64,000 nt of DNA from positions 682,001-746,000 of the forward strand of contig SWDT01000010.1 in assembly GCA_009193035.1 (NCBI GenBank). The letters are read 5' to 3'. The notes beneath the pieces were generated by a model. The model worked only from the letters and a program-made list of their open reading frames with translations, was not told the DNA's origin and ran no database searches. The position numbers and the translations under genes are program-made. The stretch is from Halicephalobus mephisto. Lineage: Eukaryota > Nematoda > Chromadorea > Rhabditida > Panagrolaimidae. Positions within the stretch are counted from its first letter, which is position 1. Every line of letters begins with the position of its first letter. This document shows, piece after piece, positions 45,576 through 56,691 of the stretch.

Positions 45576-47256
45576 TCAACAAAAATATTCCCTCGTTTCA
45601 AATCCATTGTCAGTTTTGACAATTCTGATAGGAGATAAATTCAAATCAGTATTACTAGTGTTGAGAGTCAAAGGTTCGGAGATTTTCCGTTTTGTGTCTT
45701 CAAAGTGGACATGGCTTTTCTTGTGATGAACCATGTTGTTGCTGACTGTCCTCATGACCTTCTTGGGTTGTTTTTCCGACACGTGAGGTTTCATCAAACA
45801 ACTGCAATGCCCTATTGTGGAAGTTGCTCTGAAGGGAGTATTCGCTCTGGGATCCCCTATCTTGAAGAACTTCCTCAGGGCTTGTTTGAACCCGGGCATT
45901 CCGTAAGCATATATCAACGGATTTACTGCACACCCAAAATGGGACAGGACTACTGTAAACAGAGTCATCCCCACAGTAGAGTGATATTGAGGAAAGTAGA
46001 GATCCATAGTATTGATAAAGTAGAGGGGGTACCAGCAGACAGCATAGGTGATCACTAAGATGAGCAAAATCCTGATGAGCTTCCGTCGGTTATTCATCCT
46101 TCTTTGTCTTTCAGAAGCTCTAAGAAGACATTTGATTTGTTTTTCGTCATAACGAATTCTGGAATAAATAGATGCATAACAAAATACAATGATTAATGAT
46201 GGAATTATAATGGTCCCAAAGAAAATGACGTAGACGAGATATCGATAATCCACTACCTAAAAAATAAAAGATCATCTTCAAATCGATATGTTATGGAATT
46301 TTGGAAAATGTTAATCTTGGATTATTTAAAAAAACAAATACTTTGCTGTTCAAAAGTTGATGAATTAATGTCTTCGTTATTTTGCATTAATTTCGATAAA
46401 AATTTCACTTTTTGCTTACTTTTATATTTTTGAAAGTAATATAGATTCAAAGGTGTAAAAATTAGCAAAAATTAATTTTACATGGAATTGAGAAAAAATT
46501 TTGGAAGATTTTCAAAAATATTTTTTGCAATCGTTCGACAGTGATATTTTTGTTAAAAAATTTCTTCTTTGGTCTTGACACGAAATCCTGTTTACCTAAA
46601 CCTTTAATGGATTTCTAAAGCGTTTTCAATTAGGAAATTCACTTTGGGGTATTCAATAACCACATGAGAGGAAATTGAACTGTTACGTAATTCTCGGTCT
46701 CAAAACGACTTTTGTGTATTATTTTTTGGTCTTGCAAAGAAACTTTTACATTAATAGTACTCACCGAGGTGAAATGGCACTCGCCGTTCCAGTTTTTAAC
46801 AGTATTACTAGCAAATCCAAAGGCATCAAATAAGGGTAAGATGGCGATCCCTGTCCCGAACACCCATGCCATGATGATCAACACCATGGCTCTTCCATGT
46901 CTGGATCCTTGATGAAGGAGCTGACATTTGCAGCAAATTGTGATATATTTGTCGATAGCTATAGCTAGTAGATGGAAGATGGAAATGGTGCAGAAAACGC
47001 ACATAATAATATGGACTGCCAAACAAGGCATGAATGAATGTGGCGCTCTCGTCAAGACACTGAATACTGTAAATGGGATCCCTACGGATCCAGCGAGGAA
47101 ATCCACGAGTGCTAAACTGAAGATGAAAGCATTCGTCGGGGTTCTGACTTGGTTACAACGGAAATATACCCATAAAACAAGTAAATTCGATAAAGAAATC
47201 TCCACTGCCAAGAGTAATTCTGCTGCACAATAGACTGCCGTAATAGTATCCACCAT
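45576..47256 (-). CDS. ador-1: Adenosine-receptor-like class A GPCR, 390 aa
   Basis: Exons 47256-46765 and 46256-45576, joined in phase 0. Seven hydrophobic segments are visible. Class A marks: N1.50 in SLSNLLVLW, D2.50 in LALVDFLAG, DRY replaced by DKY (AIAIDKYITI), CWYPL on helix 6 and NPLIYAY on helix 7. The order of similarity follows adenosine A2-type receptors: VYCAAELLLAVEISL in helix 1, VDYRYLVYVIFFG in helix 5 and a helix 6-7 block with VVLSHFGCAVNPLIYAY. It should couple extracellular purine (or a related ligand) to G proteins at the plasma membrane. Ligand is inferred only. The cytoplasmic tail is basic and Ser/Thr-rich. A CTATTCAG acceptor is 1 nt before the ATG. The symbol follows the Caenorhabditis adenosine-receptor homologue. 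Confidence 0.82.
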
Positions 47257-48546
47257 TCTGAATAGTTATTTATTCATCATAACCTAAAACATAAGAAAAA
47301 TAAGAAAATGTTCCTTAAAAAATATCCGGCAGCAATACATCATTATAAAAACGGAAATCGGCAATCTTAGGAAATTGTCTCGACGTGGATTTTTGGGAAT
47401 TTTTAGATACTTCCAAATTTTATTTTTAGATAGATTCGAAAATTCCACTGGATTCAGGGGAATTTTACAGACTTTCATGAGATTTCAGAAACTTCTACAA
47501 GATTCTCGATTTGGGGATTTACTGGATTCTGGGAATTTCCAGAGGATTATAATTGTTACAAAGCTTCGAACTCGATGTTATTTAAAAATTAAAACAACAA
47601 GAATTCTCAGAACCTTCTAGAATCTCAATTTCAGATAGATTCAAAAATTCCCACTGGATTATGGGGAATTCCAGGAATTTCCACGAGATTATGAACGGTT
47701 CTACAAATTTCCATGAAATTCCCGAAAGTTGCAAACTTCACTTGATTATGGGAGATTCTAATACAAACAAAAACGGATCTCATAAAGACGCGGACTGGTC
47801 TTTGCACATGGTAAGGATGACATTTTTCCTTTCTTTTGGAGCATCTAGAAGGGCAAAATTGGTTCGACTGTCCACGGAAGCGGACTTGTTTGTTTGAATT
47901 GCAGAGTTTCTTCGACTTGTTCTAGGATCAACTTTCTCTCGGGTAATTCTTAAAATCGAGATACTTCGTCAAAGAGGAAAAATATTGGAGACGCATCAAA
48001 TTGAATTTCAAACAGTATTGAAGCCAAATGGATTTACAAAGATTCTCAATTTACAGACAAAGTTTGAATTATAAATAAAATTGGACTCAAATAACAAGGA
48101 ACTGCACGTGTATTTTGACAGTTGAATGAAGTCACGGGGTTAAAAATGAATGTTTGGCCGATTTACAAATTGCTTACTTACCGTTTTTACACAGGACCAC
48201 GAAAAACGTTCTTTTTGAAGATGTTTTATCTAATCCTAAGCGGAAGCTATATGTGAACGATTTTCAAAGTAGGCCAATTGGGATTAGTTTCGAGATGCGA
48301 CGCTTATGTACCGGATATTTGTGTACAAAATCTAACAGCTTTAATCTGAAAACTACAAACAATACTAACTTTAAGAGTCTGTTGATTTCAACGTTCAATT
48401 GCCCCATCAAACCCATCTTTTGTTACTACATATGATTTTATAAATTTGTTCCAAGTCCCTCTTGACATCTAAGTGCTAGTGTAAGTCTATTGTTATCTAG
48501 TCTTGCACCGATCAGAACACACAAAAAGGTATATAATACATAATGT

Positions 48547-48828
48547 ATCGATAGGTTACAACGATTCTGATATATTAGATACATTATATTAAATGCATTA
48601 AGTATGATATTTATGCATTATATTCAATATATCGATAGATTACAACAATTCCGATATATTAGATACATTATATTAAATGCATTAAGTATGATATTTATGC
48701 ATTATATTCAATATGTCGATAGGTTACAACGATTCTGATGTATTAGATACATTATATTAAATGCACTGGTGCATTAAGTATGATATTTATGCATTGTATT
48801 CAATGAATCAGTACATTGAATACAATGT
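48547..48828. repeat. 84-bp minisatellite, three copies, ending in a palindrome
   Basis: Units start ATCGATAGRTTACAACRATT, with spacing of 84 bp between copies (48547, 48631, 48715). The third has a short insertion (CTGGTGCATT). The block ends with CATTGTATTCAATG and, 9 nt later, its exact inverse CATTGAATACAATG. Confidence 0.85.
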
Positions 48829-50208
48829 ATCCAACAAATTAGAATTATTTTAATGTACCCTTTTTTGTGTGAAGAAACATTGATATGAGATAATCTTATC
48901 GATTTCCTAATAACATGGAATCAGAAAATTTAATTATACATAAAAATGAGACAAAGAATTTAAAATTACATAAAAAGTTGTAATTTTTATGAATAATAAA
49001 ATTCATTTAACGAATATAAAGCAATTGAACGTTTATCATAAGTAAATATGATACAAAAATTAACATTGGTTTTATTTTTCGAATTAAAGCTGTCGGATTT
49101 TGAACACGAATGTCTGGGTTAAAAAAGTCTGGGACACAAAAATTAAATAACCGTCAATTCACGTTTAAAAAACAGACTAAGTTTTTTACTTTTGGTTCTG
49201 ACACGAAAGGTGGTCATATTCTTTTTGATTTTACTTTCAATAGGCTCTTAATATTTTTCAATTCTTTTACATATAATAGGTGAAACAGGAAATAAAGTTC
49301 CTTTTGAAAAAGTCTATCAAAAATAATAAGTTTTAGCTAAATTATTTCCTCGAAATTAATTGAAGCTATCTTTCGTGCCGTAACTAAAGTTAAAAAAAAT
49401 CTTTTCGTTTAAAAAAAATTAAAGCCTCAGGTACTAAAAATAAATCCGGCTTTTAAGTAATCAATATAAAAGCTACTTTAATAAATACCTTCCGAAAAGT
49501 CACGGATATCTAATAATCCGAAAAATTACTCGGAATTCGGAGAAAATAATGTTAATTTTTTTCTTTTCAATTATATTGACATCATAGTGAAAAACTTTCA
49601 TATAACTACGAGCCGTGTTTATATGACTGTAGTTCCATGTTTCTTTTCAAAAGAATAAAAAATGAATAAGTTTTTGATTGAATAATATCACGTAGAGTAA
49701 CATTATGGCCATTTTCAAACATCACATGTGTGTTTAATTTCGTTGTTATTAAGAACGTTAAACAATGAATCTTGCCTGAAGGGAAGATATGTAGAATCTA
49801 GACTGAAGGTTAAAACTTCTTCAAAAGTAAATATCAAAAATACAATTATTGAAAATGCCCAATAATATGAAAAAAAAAACTACAACATATTACTCAAGTT
49901 CTAATAAAAATCACGTCATTTCGAAAATCACTATCGTTATGGAATTAGTCAAAAACCAATTTTCAGAATTATCTAGAAACTTTCAGAGCTTAAATTTTTT
50001 GATGTCAATGCCAAAATTACATTATAAAAATAAGTTTTTTATGAAATTATCTCGCCACAAATTTCTAAAACTTTCTAAAATCCAAAGTTTTAGATACTGG
50101 TTTCAGAGTTGTATTGCTGTAAAAATTACAACTAGTACTGTTAAGAAGTCGTCTCAATACAGATTTCTACAACATTCTAGAAGCTTTCAAAACTTTCGAT
50201 TTCAAATA

Positions 50209-50381
50209 CAGTCGAACTTGGATATAAAATACCCATTTGGGACTGGCCAAAGCGTATTTTATAAGAAAGGATATGTTATAGCAGGGATAACTTTGAAAAC
50301 AGACTAACCAAACTCACTCAGACCGTCTGCTATAACGCGAGATATGTTATAACAAAGGTATCTGATATCCAAGTTCTATTG
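50209..50381. mobile_element. MITE with pogo/Tigger-like terminal inverted repeats
   Basis: Left end CAGTCGAACTTGGATATAAA and right end, inverted, CAATAGAACTTGGATATCAG, with TA on both outsides (50207-50208 and 50382-50383). The CAGT-GAAC-T-GATATAA pattern resembles pogo-type Tc1/mariner ends. 173 bp, no coding capacity. Confidence 0.7.
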
Positions 50382-50939
50382 TAGTACTGAAACTTTTCGC
50401 TAGATTCAGAAATATTCCAAACTTTACAACTATCTCTAAACTCAAAAGTTTTATAATTTTTTAAGAAATTCTAGAAGATTCTACGTAGTTCTGCTGGAAA
50501 TAATTGAATAATCTCGGTTTGAATGTTGACACCAGGAAGAGGGACCGGACCGAGGAAGGGCCTAGACATGTAGGAATCTAAGGACGTAAGAGTTGTCTGG
50601 TCAATTTCCCTTTTGACATCCGGTTTTACGATTTTTCATTAGTCGTCAACTTGAGATTAACAAAATTGCGACTTTTTGGAAAAGACCAAAAAGCATCGTT
50701 TATTTAGCCTAAAATAAAATTGAAATCCTAAATAAAGATTATGGTTCAAAAATATTGGAGAACAAACAGGAACTTGTAAAAGAGATAAAGAGACTTGGAA
50801 GTTGAGGTAATTTGATTTTTCTTCAATTCCAGTTGGACTCGAAGACGCAACTCAAACTGGTCACTACAGAGAACGACCATGCCTTAGGAAAAAGATTAGA
50901 TTAGACGATCATTAAGTAATCATTCGAAAATGTGCCATT

Positions 50940-51985
50940 TTGGAAATGAAACAGTGCTCTTTTAAGATTTTTGATCTTTGCAAAAAGCATGACTTTAATT
51001 GGAAAGTGTATTTTTTGGGAATTTGGGTCTTTACAAGAAAACGTGACTTTAATCGAAATACAAATTTTTGGAAATTTTGGGTCTTTACAAGAAAACGTGA
51101 CTTTCGTTACAATACACAATTTTGGGAATTTCGGGTTTTCAGAAAGAAAAATGGTTTTAAACATTTTTAGGATTTTGAATTTGCAAAAAAGTGATCTTAA
51201 ATATGTATGTTTTTGAGACTTTTGGATCTTCGGAAAAGTTATTTTAAATAAATATTTTGAGAATCTTAGGTCTTCAGAAAAGTGATCTCAAACATAATAC
51301 ACATTTTCAGAAATTTTGGGTCTTCGTCAGAGGATGTGACTTCAGATATTACGCAAATTTTAAGTCTTCACAAGAATTAAATATCAAATACATTTTTCAA
51401 TTTTGAGTCTTCACACGAAAGTGCAATTTTGACCACAATATTTTTTCCATATTGTGAATATGGACAAACGTTGGATATAATTACAGTGTACACTTTTTAA
51501 GTATTTTTTGTCTCGACAAGAAAGCATGAGTTAATTCCTGTGTACATTTCTTAATAGTCTTACATGTCAACACAAAAACACAAATTTCTTTACGGTATTT
51601 ATTTTTCAAGGATTTTAGGTCCCAACACGAATTTTAAATTCAACTACAGTATGTATTTTTGAAGTAATCTTTGGTCTCAGTAGGAATTGTAAATCTAGTT
51701 ACAGTATATTTTTTAAATTTTCAATCTCGACACGAATTGTAAATTTAATTACAATATAAAATTTCAAACAATCTTTGATCTAGACGGAAATATAAATTTA
51801 ATTACAAAATAATTTTTGAAGTAATCTTTGGTTTCAACACGAATTTTAAATTTAATTACAGTATATTTTTTAAAATTTAAATCTCAACACAAAAACAGAT
51901 TTGAATTACTTTGAGCAATCTTAGGTCTTAACACGAAAATTTTAATTTTTATTACAGAAAATTTTTGAATAAGTTAATTTTTGAA
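50940..51985. repeat. Degenerate tandem repeat array, about 50-65 bp units
   Basis: About 18 decayed units. The first part has units with GGGTCTTTACAAGAAAACGTG after TTTTGGAAATTT. The second has units such as TTTGGTCTCAACACGAATTT followed by AAATTTAATTACAGTATA. Both parts share the GGTCT-ACACGA core, so they look like one family that spread in tandem. Confidence 0.75.
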
Positions 51986-52257
51986 GACAATTGCACTTTT
52001 AGATGATTTGGAATCTGTTTTCAAAATGTGAATTTCTTCTTTGAAAGTAATCTACATTATCTTTTATTAGACTAACATTAAGTTATTTTATTTTTGGACA
52101 CGTTTTCAATTCTCCAAGGTTTAAAGAAGACATGAGGATGGAAACACAAGAGGATGAGAGACGGAAAATTAAAATTGACACCGACGAGACGCTCGTTTTA
52201 CTTTTCTTTGGTTTCCTTTGTGTTTTTTCAAGTGAGAAAACAGTGGGAAGTAGATTC

Positions 52258-53290
52258 TCAAGCAGAGAAATTATTTTCAGAGACTTCGTCTTCTGCAGTA
52301 GGAGCTTTGGTATAGTAGTAAGAAGGTTGTTGTAATTCTGTCTTCGCGGGGGACTCGACGGCTTGGCCAGGGGGGTAGACGGTTAAATCTTTCCATAATC
52401 TGACGAGGACGAGAGAAGGAATCAGAATCCAGACGCAGTTGGGAATGACGAAGCAGAAGATCACTTGCGGTAAGGAAGCCGTGGGGTTGATGTACTCCGG
52501 ATTCCCCTCGGGGACTCTGATGTACAGTACCATGTACCAGATGGTCTTCCACAACACCATAGAATTCGTGGTAAAAGCAGTAATCAAAGTGTGTTTTGAT
52601 CCTGTTCTGTTCAAGAACAAAGCTATGATATTCAAAACAATCTCTATGACCATAACTCTCCCCGTGGCCATCGTGACAATGTCAGAAGACGTAGCGTAAC
52701 GGATATCAACATCAGCATACCAGTTCCCTTAAAAGTCCACAAAATTTATGTTTATAAAATTCAAATTTGAAAATTTTTACGAAACTGTCTAGATACGAAT
52801 TTAGGAACTTTTATAACTTTACTTTTCAGATAATTTAAAAAATAAAATTTCGAAAGTTCCCAGACTTCCATATAATTGCAATTTTAAAACCGAAAATAGA
52901 AATTGCTGTAAAATTGTTTCAATAAAAATTTACAAAACCTAGAAAATTCTAAGTTTTCCGAAATTTTTCATTTCAATTATCAAAAATTCCACGATTCTGG
53001 CAAGTCTCACAATTTTCTACTAAAATGTAATAAAAAATTTTATGCAAAATTCAAATTTTTCAAATATGGAATTTTTTTTTTAAAATGTTAATAGTAAACT
53101 CACATGGCTCGTAAATACAAGCTAGAGGACCTCCTCTGTTTGTCAACGGACGAAGCATCGTGTAGATGACGTCAAGTGTGCAGATCAGAGCAGAGATCCC
53201 AAACCAGAGCTCTACCCATAGAGGAAGTTGAAATCCTCTAGCTGGACGATTGAAGCAACTAACTGTCGATCTGACAATACCGACAGTCAT
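52258..53290 (-). CDS. EBP/EXPERA-family membrane protein (sterol isomerase-like), 218 aa
   Basis: Exons 53290-53104 and 52727-52258. Four or five hydrophobic segments. The EXPERA pattern is visible: LPLWVELWFGISALICTLDV; then after the junction WNWYADVDIRYATSSD, the YA..D.RY region conserved in EBP; then VMVIEIVLNII and a last helix with IPNCVWILIPSLVLVRLWKDL, matching the C-terminal helix of EBP. EBP shifts the sterol delta-8 double bond to delta-7 in the ER, and sigma-2/TMEM97 and EBPL are relatives. The tail is a short acidic stretch. The intron (about 375 bp) contains decayed repeat words. Confidence 0.75.
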
Positions 53291-55164
53291 TATTTCTATA
53301 AATAATAATTTATACTATTTTTTTTTTATCTAACATCCGCGAAACGTTAAGCACAAGAATGAAACAAGCAAGACAAGTTACAACCAGAACTATCGAATTA
53401 AATATTCGGAAGTTTCAAAAAGTTAACAGCTCCGGTCACATGTCTTTCTGATTAGAGACGTACGCCGGCTCTTGTGACTGTATGACGGCTGTTCCCCTAT
53501 TTCCTAGGATTTATATCAGTTTTTAGTTTTTATATCGGTGTTTTGGTAGCTAAATTAACTTAATATCTCGATTAAGTAAGAAAACACTGATTTAAGAACA
53601 AAAGAATTTTGAAACCAACGTGAGTAAAAGTAGCACAATGTCATGGGGAAAATTTATCATATAGCAACTCTTATGTCTCCATGGTGATATTTTGTCTAAT
53701 GGATGTCAGACTGAGTTATCAAGAATGGTAACGTGACGATTGTCTGTATCGGCTCGCCCAAAATGGCAAACCCATAAACTTCTCTTTTTTCATATTAGAA
53801 CCATAAAAACATTTTATTGATTTTTAAAATTTTCTCCAAATCATTAGTAGAAATTTACTTTTATCATTTTTATAATAAACTATTTAGAAACTGAAAAGAC
53901 TCATGTTTTACTTGAATAAGACTAGATTTGTTTTAAATCATGCGTTACAATGTATCTTATCAGCATTTTAAAGAATGTTTTCTGAATCCGTCAACTACCG
54001 TAATTGTAATGATGCGATTAATAATAGTTTTAAGCAATTGATCATTTTACTTAATATTTAGTGACATAAGAATAAATAACCGAAATAATTGTATATTTTG
54101 AGCCTTTTTCAAGCTCTTGATTCCAACTTAGACATGACCCACTCGTTAATTAACTTCTGTCACTAAGCACATGATTTTTCACCCGAACTTATAGATCGAC
54201 ACATAAAACTTTACTGTAAAGCACTATCATGTAGCTAAACAGATCTATGATAATAGCAGGACATATTCAATAGCTTTCTGTAAAAATGCATCTAAATAAT
54301 TATAAATAAATATGAAAATTGTAAAATATATTGAAGCAATGGTAAGTGGATTTAACAAGAAATAATTATAAAAACTAAGAAATTTGTGATCTAACACGAA
54401 AAATGAGAAATCTATAGGTTTGCTATTTTGGACAAACAGAGACGGACAATCATCACCCCTCCAAGAATATTCTGTAACAAAGTTTCAAAATTTTTTCCGA
54501 CAAATTTCCAGAACTTTCTACTCAAGATCGAAAATTACAATTTTTACAGTTGTGTTTTTTCCAGCGTCAAATCGCAGTATTACAAAAAAAATATTTAGGA
54601 CGAATTTTCAGAAAAATTGTTTCAATACAGATTTCTGAAATTTTCCATTTCGGATCAAAACTGCGAATTTCGCATTTGTGACTTTACAAGTTTCTAAATT
54701 TATTTTATTAGAAAAGTAAAATTCTGCGAAAATTGTCTTGACATGAATTTCTAAAATTTTTCAATTAAAGTAGAATTTCAAAGGATTTAATATCTACGTG
54801 TTTCTATAAGCTTCCAAAAGACATGATAGATTTTTGAAAATCCTAAAATCTTCTATGATATTTTACAGTTTTATCCAAAAACCAAAAGCAAAAAATTTTG
54901 GTAAAGTCAAAGTTTTTAATTTTTTGGAGAAAGTTAAAGGATTTTAAATATAAAAATATTAAAAAATCAAAGAAATCATCGAACAAAAATCGACAGAACA
55001 AAAGCATCACGTTGAAGAAAAGTGTGTCGAAGACGAATCGAAATGATTCTGACCTATATCCAAAGTCGACTCAAGGTCAAATCACAAAATAAATAATAAA
55101 ATAAGTTTTAAAAAATAAGCATAAAAATCCAAAATTTATTTTATTTTTTAAAAGTAATTCAATT

Positions 55165-55421
55165 TTTAGAGATATTAGTTATCTTGAAATCTAATTTTTA
55201 GAGATCTTAGTCATCCTAGAATTTAATTTTTAGAGATATTAGTTATCTTGAAATCTAATTTTTAGAGATCTTAGTTATCCTGGAGTTCAATTTTTATAGA
55301 TATTAGTTATCTTGGAATCTAATTTTTAGATATATTAATCATCTTATAATCTAATTTTTAGAGATCTTAGTCATCCTAGAATTCAATTTTTAGAGATATT
55401 AGTCATCCTGGAGTTCAATTT
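55165..55421. repeat. 32-bp minisatellite, about eight copies
   Basis: Unit AGAGATATTAGTTATCTTGA continues AATCTAATTTTT. Two variants (ATATTAGTTATCTTG and ATCTTAGTCATCCTA) alternate for most of the array. Confidence 0.9.
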
Positions 55422-55823
55422 TTCAAGAAAGAAACACTCTACAGACTGTTGTCAAACACAAAAAAAGTCCTTGAGTTGAGTGATTGAGTCCTCGACGGTC
55501 ACACTAAGCTCTTTGATCGATCGGTCAGCGTTGAAATCCAGTCAAAGAACGTGCTTTACGAGGAAAAATTGTTTGCATTTTGAACACGCTTTTTGGTGAT
55601 TAAAATTACAATAGATTTTTCCATAACTTTGAATATCAAAATAATTAATTTCTTTAAAAATTCCAACACCGTATAAATCCCAAGATGTCATTTTTGAGAA
55701 CAAGTAGAATTTCGTCGATAAAAAAAATTTATAAATATACTAATTTTTTTTTTGAATTTTTTTCAGATCTTTGTTTTCATTTGTCTTCAATTTTCCATTT
55801 TTAAAATTTAAATTTCTCTACAG

Positions 55824-56069
55824 ATGAACTTTGAAGATCATCCCTACAGTAATCGTCTCATATTTCTTTGTTTTTGGATTTATTTTTACTGTAAGATAGA
55901 TTTCGATTATCCTCTCAATACAGTAAAATTTAAAAAATTGATTTTCTTAGTTCTAATCCGTCTTCTGAATCATAATTTCATTTCTCTTGGAATTTTCGGG
56001 ATTCTTGTTCTTCGATTGATTACTGTAGACAAGATTAGTTGGATTCAACAAAAATTCCAAAAAAAATAA
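55824..56069 (+). CDS. Possible small membrane protein, 81 aa
   Basis: Starts MNFEDHPYSNRLIFLCFWIY directly after a CTCTACAG acceptor. Two hydrophobic segments (RLIFLCFWIYFY and FISLGIFGILVLRLI) and a basic tail are seen. AATAAA lies about 25 nt after the stop. No family recognised. The acceptor right at the ATG could mean spliced-leader addition or an upstream exon that I could not identify. Confidence 0.4.
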   Translation: MNFEDHPYSNRLIFLCFWIYFYCKIDFDYPLNTVKFKKLIFLVLIRLLNHNFISLGIFGILVLRLITVDKISWIQQKFQKK

Positions 56070-56691
56070 ATTAAGGATAATTTCAAAATTTTCAATAAAA
56101 TCGTTTTAGTTAATTTCGTCATTGAAAAAAATTTTATTTTGCAATTTTTATGTATAAAAATAAACATTTTAAACATTAAACCAACTTTATTCAAATTTTT
56201 CTCGTCGTAAATTCATCGATGACAACATTACAGATTCAGATATTTTTCAACGTTTTTAAATATTTTCAATTTTTTAAATTTTATTATTATTCAATTAGAA
56301 TTATTTTTTATATAAAAATATTTTTAATTATTTTCAAAAATAATTTCTCATCTCACTTTACATTCTCCACTTGACATATTCATTGAGATTTCCAAAGTTT
56401 AAGAAAATCGAAAGCCCACTAAGACCCCTCCCCACCAACACCCATCCTTCAATCAGCTCCATTAACTTCCTTAATTTATTATTACATACAAATAGTCCAA
56501 ATATTTAATTAATAATCCTCTCTCAAACAAATAATGTAGTGACTCGTTTTCGGTGACAGAACCAAAGGGCCCAAAGAGAAACGGTAGTATTTAATAAATA
56601 ATAATAACAAACAATTTTCAACCAGAATAATCAAGGCACATTGTAAAGATATATCAGTTTGTTGGTTCCGGAAACAGTCACATTAGAAAAT

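Larger units (their letters stand above)
47257..52257. other. Repeat-rich intergenic region, about 5 kb, no supported gene
   Basis: Contains degenerate words related to GTCTCGACACGAATTT (47375, 49200, 50045, 50150), an 84-bp minisatellite, a MITE and about 1 kb of degenerate tandem repeats, listed separately. Open frames at 48154, 49849 and 52132 look fortuitous. Two of them read through repeat units. Confidence 0.55.
53291..56691. other. AT-rich intergenic region with minisatellite
   Basis: 3.4 kb. Holds a 32-bp minisatellite (55165-55421) and a possible small gene (55824-56069), listed separately. A Lys/Ser-rich 64-codon frame at 54898-55092 has no other support. 56380-56690 is likely the vigilin 3' UTR, with AATAAA-type signals on the minus strand. 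Confidence 0.5.

Noticed and set aside
48154..48435. 93-codon plus-strand frame
   Set aside because: No domain, poor start context, and no intron or poly(A) support in a repeat-rich spacer.
49849..50307. 152-codon plus-strand frame
   Set aside because: It reads through decayed repeat words and into the MITE at 50209, so coding is unlikely.
50901..51216. Frames with repeated FxxKVTFxCKDPKFPK-like peptides, both strands
   Set aside because: The peptide repeat is explained by the 60-bp tandem DNA repeat; it is open on both strands and lacks gene signals.
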